Source: an uncultured Ruminococcus sp. (GTDB taxonomy: Bacteria; Bacillota; Clostridia; Oscillospirales; CAG-272). Taken from it: a stretch of 37,768 nucleotides of DNA. Of this stretch, positions 32,676 to 37,768 are shown piece after piece. Location of the stretch: NCBI GenBank assembly GCA_905202255.1, contig CAJKRH010000017.1, positions 1 through 37,768 on the forward strand, read 5' to 3'. The notes below the pieces were generated by a model. The model did no database searches. It saw only the letters and a list, made by a program, of their open reading frames with translations, and was not told the DNA's origin. The number at the start of each line of letters is the position of its first letter. The stretch's first letter is position 1. The position numbers and the translations under genes were made by a program.

Positions 32676-33551
32676 ATGAATTTAGTTGCATCAAATGATT
32701 GTGTTATGAAGTCAATAAAAGGAAGAGTGATCGTATTTAATATAATGACGGGTACGATAACAGAAATAAACGAAATGGGGGCAATTATATTGGAAGCCAT
32801 GAAAATGCCTGTTTCAATGGAATCTCTACTTGATTTCTTCTATACAGTATATAATATTGAAGAAAAAGATTTGAATGATATAAAAGAATATATTGATGGA
32901 TTGAAAGAAAGGAAAATTATTGTGACAACGAATTCAAGACCGATTGAAGTGGCAGAACTTTATTTTAATTTCTACAAAATTTATTTGAGCAAAAATGCAA
33001 GTGCTTGCCTTACATATGATGGCGGTAGTATGAGCTCTGCTATTAATAATGCTCAAAGACTTTTGGTTTATGGCGTTAAAAATATTTCAAATATAAATGT
33101 AGGAGATATGGTTGCATTTTTGAGCGCGGATCGCCATTTGTTGGTCGTGCATAGGTGCAAGGAAATTGTATATGAAGGAGATAAGGTAAAACTTATAACA
33201 AAAGGGGACGACTTGACACATGATGACTATCCTGTTGACGAAGACAGACTTTTGGGACGCGTATTGAAGGGTGATAAAATTAGTAATGAAAAGCCGATAT
33301 TAAAAAAATGTGTTATAAGAAGAAGCGAAGGTGATTATGAAATTCTTTTTAACAATGAGAATGGTAAATTTTTCACGACTAACGGTTTTGGAAGAATTAT
33401 CTTAGAACAATTGGATGGAAAAAATCAACTGTCTGATATAGCTACAGCTGTAATTAATCAAATCGTATCTCCGGATGTGAAGACTGTCTACCAAGACATA
33501 GAGAGCTTTATTGTTAGCTTATATAATAAAGGATTGGTGGATTATGAGTAA
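32676..33551 (+). CDS. PqqD - S26 (SipW-like) peptidase - PqqD three-domain protein
   Basis: A 291-residue soluble protein in which I see three parts. Residues 1-85 look PqqD-like (GRVIVFNIMTGTITEINEMG), and residues 208-291 look more clearly PqqD-like (DYEILFNNENGKFFTTNGFG). PqqD domains bind RiPP leader peptides. Between them, about 112-200 resembles a type I signal peptidase of the SipW/ER kind: GGSM with S118, LLVVHR with H159, and TKGDDLTHDD with the acidic residues. No membrane helix is present, unlike true signal peptidases. I infer a cytoplasmic leader-peptide protease with built-in recognition domains. AAGGAG precedes the ATG. The end overlaps the first radical SAM gene by eight bases. 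Confidence 0.72.
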   Translation: MNLVASNDCVMKSIKGRVIVFNIMTGTITEINEMGAIILEAMKMPVSMESLLDFFYTVYNIEEKDLNDIKEYIDGLKERKIIVTTNSRPIEVAELYFNFYKIYLSKNASACLTYDGGSMSSAINNAQRLLVYGVKNISNINVGDMVAFLSADRHLLVVHRCKEIVYEGDKVKLITKGDDLTHDDYPVDEDRLLGRVLKGDKISNEKPILKKCVIRRSEGDYEILFNNENGKFFTTNGFGRIILEQLDGKNQLSDIATAVINQIVSPDVKTVYQDIESFIVSLYNKGLVDYE

Positions 33552-34608
33552 ACTTCTATCTGCTCCATTTTCTGTTGTCCTATCGGTAACTAACAAATGT
33601 AATATGAGATGCAAGCATTGTTTTGCGAGTGCCGGGAGCGACAAAAACAGTGAATGTAATTTGGATGTGTGGCTGAAAATCCTTGACAAGCTGTCTGAAT
33701 ACGGAGTGTTTGAACTCACTTTTTCTGGCGGTGAGCCACTTGTAGTACCATATATTAAAGATATTTTAAGCTATGCGACCGAAAAAGGATTTCGCTGCTC
33801 GTTAAACACGAACGCTTCTCTTGTAACGGAGGAAATGGCGCAATTTTTAAACGACCTTCCTATGCGTGGAAGAATAAGCATAAGTTTTGATGGTCCAGAA
33901 GCTGAATCGTATGAACTATTGCGTAGTCACAATACTTTTGAATCTGTAATCAAAGGCATAAAATACCTTACTCAGTATAAAAATTTGAATGTGCGCCTTT
34001 TTTGTGTTGTCACAAAGTACAATTATCTTTTGCTCGAAGACATTGCTGAGCAAGCAAAACGCTTGAGTGCTAAATCTTTGGAATTCAATCTTTTCTGTCC
34101 CGTAGGATATGGAAAGCAAACAGTTGGTGAGCTCTTACTTGATCGAAATGAATATACATTGGCATGTGAAAAAATAATTAGTTTACATAAAAAATATGGC
34201 AATTTTGTCGGTGGAACATTCTACAAAAATGCCTTGCTGTACAAAGAATATTTAAGGCGTAAATTAAATGGCTTTGTACCCAATACAGGCACAATTTCGG
34301 ACTGCGGAGCTGCAAAGAGTTCAGTAGTACTATATGCAGACGGTCATATTTCTCCGTGTGAGATGCTGGCTGGCGTTGATTGCGGAAATATTAACAACGA
34401 TGATTTTTTAGATATATGGAGGAATTCCAATATTCTAAATGATTTTCGAAATTTATCATCTATATCAATCGATAATATAAAAGACTGTAGGCATTGTGTT
34501 ATTAAAGACAAATGTGCCGGGGGCTGTCGTGCTGTTTCGTATTATAATGGTGATATACTGGGAAACAACGATTATTGTTTAAAAAATATATTGAATCAAA
34601 ATGATTAA
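33544..34608 (+). CDS. Radical SAM/SPASM peptide maturase 1
   Basis: A 354-residue radical SAM enzyme. C19, C23 and C26 in CNMRCKHC bind the 4Fe-4S cluster that splits SAM. GGEP follows at about 62, and ISISFDGP marks the barrel. The C-terminal SPASM domain has the cysteine series SDCG, ISPCEM, VDCG, DCRHC, DKCAGGC and NDYC for auxiliary clusters. Such enzymes make thioether or carbon crosslinks in peptides. I chose the ATG at MSKLLSAPF, which overlaps the upstream stop by eight bases and follows GGTGG; an earlier ATG gives an unrelated 11-residue extension. The probable substrate is the small peptide encoded at 36,714. Confidence 0.93.
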   Translation: MSKLLSAPFSVVLSVTNKCNMRCKHCFASAGSDKNSECNLDVWLKILDKLSEYGVFELTFSGGEPLVVPYIKDILSYATEKGFRCSLNTNASLVTEEMAQFLNDLPMRGRISISFDGPEAESYELLRSHNTFESVIKGIKYLTQYKNLNVRLFCVVTKYNYLLLEDIAEQAKRLSAKSLEFNLFCPVGYGKQTVGELLLDRNEYTLACEKIISLHKKYGNFVGGTFYKNALLYKEYLRRKLNGFVPNTGTISDCGAAKSSVVLYADGHISPCEMLAGVDCGNINNDDFLDIWRNSNILNDFRNLSSISIDNIKDCRHCVIKDKCAGGCRAVSYYNGDILGNNDYCLKNILNQND

Positions 34609-34622
34609 TTATGGAGGGAAAC

Positions 34623-35681
34623 ATGGAATTGCTTAAAACAATGATATTTCATTTGACAAATAGATGTAATTTGAAGTGCTTGCATTGTTGGGTGGACGCT
34701 TCATCAGCTTGTGAAGACAAAAGCCTTACATTGAAGAAATGGAAATCAATTGTTGATGAAGGAAAAGCTTTGGGAGTAAAAAGCATAAAATTAACTGGAG
34801 GAGAACCTCTATTATATAATGATACTTTGAGTATCGCAAAATATATTAAGAACAATAATATTAATTGTTCAATTGAAACGAACGGGACATTGATAGATGA
34901 AAATAATATCGAAGAGTTTAAGGATTGCTTTGACTATATAGCTATAAGTTTGGACTCGCCAAATGATGGCTACCATGACTGGTTTCGACAGAAGCAAGGC
35001 TCTTGGAAAAAAGCACTAAACGGAATTAAGCTTGTCATCGAAAAGCAAATACCAATGCAAATAATATATACTGTCACAAAAGAGAATATGCCAGACATTA
35101 TTAATATGTTAGATTTTTGCATTGATAATAAAATACCAAGCATAAAAATAAATCCGGTTAATTTGGCAGGTCGAGCGAAAAATACATCGAGTTTTGAGAT
35201 TATAGATAGTGAAGACTATATTTATATACATAATTTAATAGATGAATATAAAAAAGAACACAATGATCTTCACATAGCATTTCCGATTCCAATGGCATTT
35301 TCGAGTCTAGCTGAACTACTCACTACACGCGTTGGAAAATGCGACATATGTAGCAGAATAGCTGTAATGCCAAATGGCGATGTTTCTATATGCGGAATTG
35401 CATTAACAGTTAAGGAATTGGTTTTGGGAAATATATATGATAAATCACTACATGAACTATGGGAAAATACGGTATTTTTGTCATATATCAAGGAAAATAT
35501 ACCGCGTGGTTTAAAAGGAGTTTGCGGGATATGCGTTCATAAAAATATGTGCCTTGGTCATTGCAGAGCGTATGCGGCGATGGAAACTAACGATATATTA
35601 GCGCCACATTCTTTATGTCAATCACTATACGAAAAGGGTCTGTTCCCCAAATCCAGACTCTGTGGAGAGAGTTATGAATAA
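34623..35681 (+). CDS. Radical SAM/SPASM peptide maturase 2
   Basis: A 352-residue radical SAM enzyme distinct from its neighbour. The cluster cysteines are C15, C19 and C22 in CNLKCLHC. KLTGGEPLLY and IAISLDSP follow, and the SPASM part has GKCDIC, VSICG, VCGICVHKNMCLGHC and SLC. Two frames-in-line ATGs exist; I used the one four bases after GGAGGG, since the other lies inside that site. The stop overlaps the kinase gene by eight bases. The pair of maturases suggests two different modifications on one peptide or an acting/helping pair. Confidence 0.93.
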   Translation: MELLKTMIFHLTNRCNLKCLHCWVDASSACEDKSLTLKKWKSIVDEGKALGVKSIKLTGGEPLLYNDTLSIAKYIKNNNINCSIETNGTLIDENNIEEFKDCFDYIAISLDSPNDGYHDWFRQKQGSWKKALNGIKLVIEKQIPMQIIYTVTKENMPDIINMLDFCIDNKIPSIKINPVNLAGRAKNTSSFEIIDSEDYIYIHNLIDEYKKEHNDLHIAFPIPMAFSSLAELLTTRVGKCDICSRIAVMPNGDVSICGIALTVKELVLGNIYDKSLHELWENTVFLSYIKENIPRGLKGVCGICVHKNMCLGHCRAYAAMETNDILAPHSLCQSLYEKGLFPKSRLCGESYE

Positions 35682-36624
35682 TGCTGTTATATATAATTGC
35701 GGAATTTCAACTGTAAAATTTAACTTCATGTCTGATGTGCGTATACCTAATGAGTTTAATCTGGATAGACCATATGATTATGAAGCGAGTGTGTATTATA
35801 TAGAGCCAAGTGTAAACCGAAATATGATATTGGATGAAAGAATATATGCGTATATAGTTCAATGGGCTAATAAGGCTTCTTGTTCTGATGATGATAGAGA
35901 AAAACTAATTAGTAAAACAACTGAGAATTTTATGAATTTTACATGTGATGGTTTGTTTTGCAAGTATATGGATAGGGTTCTAAACACACAAGAATATAAT
36001 TTCAATAGAGTATATGATAGCTTTGTCTTTTATAAGGCAGATTTAAGCGATATGGTCTGTTTTATCGGACCTTATGTAAAGTATATGTTTGAAACTGGAG
36101 ATTATCGTTCATTGACCGCTTTGGTAATGTACACAATATGCCGTATGAATAATTATGGCTTATTACATTGTAGCTCCGTAATGAAAGATGGTAAAGCGTA
36201 TATTTTTTCGGGACCTTCCGGATGCGGAAAAAGTACTGTCTTTAATAAGCTATATAATAAGGCAGATGAGTTATTGAATGATGAATTAGTCTTGCTGAGG
36301 ATTGATGATAAAATTCAAAATGTTATATGCGCTGCTACGCCAATATCTTGTTCTCCTTCATGGTCAAAGATTGCAGGAATGTGGTATCCGGTATCGAATA
36401 TTTTCATGCTAAAACATGATGAGTACTTACATATTGACGATATGAATATTGGAGAAAAAATCAGTACATTATATCATGAAATGTACGGACGAGCTTATAT
36501 GGTCATTTCGTCAAATGATAATGCCTTGTATGAATTTAATCTTTCTTATGATATAGTTTCAAAATGTAATATTCACTCCTTGTTTTTTGCATTAAATAGT
36601 GATTTGGATGAAGCTATTTTTTAA
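35674..36624 (+). CDS. HPr-kinase-related (HprK-like) kinase
   Basis: A 316-residue protein. The C-terminal part has the HprK/PEPCK-type fold: LLHCSSVMKDGKAYIFSG leads into the P-loop GPSGCGKST at about 180-188, and LLNDELVLLRIDD is the catalytic aspartate region of HprK-related kinases. The N-terminal 150 residues are unassigned. Relatives in RiPP clusters phosphorylate the precursor, as with the C-terminal serine of paeninodin. Here the precursor encoded just downstream ends in serine. The ATG follows GGAGAG. It overlaps the second radical SAM gene by eight bases. Phosphorylation of the peptide is inference. Confidence 0.78.
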   Translation: MNNAVIYNCGISTVKFNFMSDVRIPNEFNLDRPYDYEASVYYIEPSVNRNMILDERIYAYIVQWANKASCSDDDREKLISKTTENFMNFTCDGLFCKYMDRVLNTQEYNFNRVYDSFVFYKADLSDMVCFIGPYVKYMFETGDYRSLTALVMYTICRMNNYGLLHCSSVMKDGKAYIFSGPSGCGKSTVFNKLYNKADELLNDELVLLRIDDKIQNVICAATPISCSPSWSKIAGMWYPVSNIFMLKHDEYLHIDDMNIGEKISTLYHEMYGRAYMVISSNDNALYEFNLSYDIVSKCNIHSLFFALNSDLDEAIF

Positions 36625-36634
36625 ATGTATTCCA

Positions 36635-36663
36635 TTAATACGATAATAGACGGTTCGTATTAA
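36635..36663 (+). promoter_or_regulatory. Hairpin between kinase and precursor genes
   Basis: TTAATACGA and TCGTATTAA form a perfect nine-base stem with an 11-base loop. No T-run follows, so it is more likely a processing or mRNA-stability element or operator than a terminator. Confidence 0.55.
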
Positions 36664-36713
36664 GAACGCCATGGTGATAAGATACATTAATTTATGTGAA
36701 AGGGGGTAAGAAG

Positions 36714-36860
36714 ATGAAGCTGGAATACATAAAGCCGGAACTCTTTGATTTGGAAGAAGTGCAGGATATTCTTTTTGGTGCAACATGCACATCATCTGGT
36801 GTAGAACCGAGCGGCGGAAGTACGGCAGAGTGCAACAACAATGGTAAAAAACCCTCATAA
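36714..36860 (+). CDS. RiPP precursor peptide, 48 residues
   Basis: A small gene with a strong ribosome site (AGGGGGT). The first part, MKLEYIKPELFDLEEV, carries a YxxPxL motif, which PqqD-type domains recognise in lasso-peptide leaders. An acidic leader end (QDILFGA) is followed by a serine/threonine/glycine-rich core with Cys25 and Cys40, ending in NNNGKKPS. Two cysteines fit thioether crosslinking by radical SAM enzymes, and the final serine fits the HprK-like kinase. No lasso cyclase is present, so a lasso product is unlikely. It is the natural substrate of the genes upstream. Confidence 0.78.
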   Translation: MKLEYIKPELFDLEEVQDILFGATCTSSGVEPSGGSTAECNNNGKKPS

Positions 36861-36898
36861 GTTATATATTTTTCTTTTGTAAAAGTAAATAGAAAAAT

Positions 36899-36936
36899 CG
36901 AATTTTTATAATCTGGTGTTCTATAATAAAAATTCG
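36899..36936 (+). terminator. AT-rich hairpin after the precursor gene
   Basis: CGAATTTTTAT pairs with ATAAAAATTCG over eleven bases around a 16-base loop, 38 bases after the precursor stop. No clear T-run follows; it may protect the mRNA 3' end or weakly terminate. Confidence 0.45.
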
Positions 36937-37000
36937 AGTTTATTATAAATAAAAATTTTTGTATATTGCCTATCCATTTCTACAAAAATGACACTATATA

Positions 37001-37014
37001 ACTGCAATTGCAGT
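37001..37014. promoter_or_regulatory. Perfect 14-bp palindrome, candidate operator
   Basis: ACTGCAATTGCAGT lies 39 bases before the start of the DNA-binding-type gene and just after an AT-rich TATATA stretch. The position fits a repressor or activator site controlling that gene. Confidence 0.55.
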
Positions 37015-37053
37015 CTAAACCAATTTATATATTAAGTAAAAGAAGGAGAAGAC

Positions 37054-37768
37054 ATGAAAGAAAATTTCGTTTTTGATTCACTTGTTAGTGACGAATTTAA
37101 AATTGATACGGCGATAGAAAAATCAATATGCAAGTATGCTTATAACAAAAAGGCTACGCTGCATGAAATATCTATAGCATTGCATATGCCCGAAATTTAT
37201 ATAGAAGGTACGCTGAAAGAATTGATTTCAAAAAGAGCTGTTATTTATGATGGTCAGTTTTATACCACGAATTTTATAATTTTAAGATATGATGAAATAA
37301 AAAAATTAAGGAAATTGCTTTGCTTTAAGGTAAGTGATTTTGCAGACTACTTTCGAAAGACATTTAACGAATATGATAATCGGATAAAATTTTACGGAAG
37401 CAATTTCGGAATGAAAAGACTGGGGTATTTTGTATGTCCAAATGTTATCAGAGAAATCATATCAAATATCCCTAAAATAAAAACCGACAAGCAGAGTGCA
37501 CCAATAGAGGAATGGGGCAGATATATCGGAACGGAAGCTGATGACGATACTCCAATGCTTGTATCAGGTTGCAATGTGCTAAAAACGAGCAACGGAGAAA
37601 GGCTGCAATATTTTTGGCTTGAAAGTTATTTTGAGTATGATACTGTTTATATCGGCGGAATGAAAAAGATTCTTGATTTGGACATTATAAATAAAGCTCA
37701 CGACGGTGTAATTGACAGAAAGTTTATCGACGATGATGATGCCGTAAATCTTATTATTGCTAATATGA
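37054..37768 (+). CDS. Winged-helix-like regulatory protein, cut by the window edge
   Basis: At least 238 residues are visible and the frame is open at the edge. AAGGAG precedes the ATG. Residues about 20-75 look like a winged helix (ATLHEISIALHMPEIYIEG, then a hairpin ending in YDGQFYTTNF). The following part has YDEIKKLRKL, FYGSNFGMKRLGYF and an aspartate-rich region with EEWGRYIGTE. I know similar layouts from clostridial sigma-like or MarR-like regulators but cannot name the family. A palindrome and a 193-base gap separate it from the precursor gene, so it probably has its own control. Confidence 0.6.
   Translation, partial: MKENFVFDSLVSDEFKIDTAIEKSICKYAYNKKATLHEISIALHMPEIYIEGTLKELISKRAVIYDGQFYTTNFIILRYDEIKKLRKLLCFKVSDFADYFRKTFNEYDNRIKFYGSNFGMKRLGYFVCPNVIREIISNIPKIKTDKQSAPIEEWGRYIGTEADDDTPMLVSGCNVLKTSNGERLQYFWLESYFEYDTVYIGGMKKILDLDIINKAHDGVIDRKFIDDDDAVNLIIANM

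Noticed and set aside
36625..36663. Twelve-codon frame MYSINTIIDGSY after the kinase stop
   Set aside because: No ribosome site; it coincides with the nine-base hairpin, which explains the sequence better.
36714..36860. Lasso peptide assignment for the precursor
   Set aside because: The leader has YxxPxL, but there is no asparagine-synthetase-like cyclase or transglutaminase-like protease in view.
1..37768. CRISPR arrays, rRNA genes and insertion sequences
   Set aside because: No regularly spaced repeats, rRNA-like sequence or transposase gene was seen anywhere in the window.

Overview
The window reads as chromosome of an uncultured-type Clostridia member (Bacillota). The main signs are an L27 with the cleavable N-terminal extension next to its Prp protease, a two-ATPase ECF transporter module, a zinc-finger ClpE/ClpC-type ATPase, NrdR, and near-consensus sigma-A promoters with AGGAGG ribosome sites. 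The host part (1 to about 21,090) is visibly GC-richer and uses ATA for isoleucine heavily. The part from about 27,600 to the right edge is strongly AT-rich and looks acquired.

Left part (1-7,540, mostly minus strand): an nrdR-led operon (nrdR, mutarotase-like protein, cardiolipin synthase, ECF S component, membrane protein); a 100-codon orphan with its own promoter; a small membrane protein; and a dus / SGNH-hydrolase operon. From 7,725 to 19,576 on the plus strand runs a long housekeeping operon: a prephenate-dehydratase-like protein, ruvC, ruvA, ruvB, an rRNA-type methyltransferase, ecfA1-ecfA2-ecfT, truA, a DUF5711-like protein, cvpA and a zinc-finger Clp ATPase. It ends at a bidirectional terminator facing the rplU-prp-rpmA operon. 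A tRNA-Leu(UAG) gene with promoter and terminator follows.

About 21,150-27,600 is a shrunken conjugative element: small accessory genes, a ParB-like protein, a VirB4-type ATPase lacking its N-terminal part, a CD1108-type membrane protein lacking its C-terminal hydrolase domain, and an apparently intact tyrosine integrase. Relaxase and coupling protein are absent. The integrase is followed by repeated CCTAT-type motifs and paired palindromes, then an XRE regulator.

The most interesting part is 28,264-37,768. An agr quorum-sensing operon in the order A-C-B-D (minus strand) is divergent from a peptide-modification (RiPP) operon (plus strand). The RiPP operon holds a second-type S-adenosylmethionine synthetase gene (metK), a three-part protein with two PqqD-like peptide-binding domains around a soluble S26/SipW-like protease domain, two radical SAM/SPASM enzymes, an HPr-kinase-related kinase, and a 48-residue precursor peptide with a YxxPxL leader, two cysteines and a C-terminal serine. 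A DNA-binding-type gene runs off the right edge. My working model (inference) is that cell density, sensed through Agr, turns on a pathway that makes its own SAM, forms radical-SAM crosslinks on the peptide, possibly phosphorylates it, and removes the leader with the built-in protease. An exporter is not in view and may lie beyond the edge.
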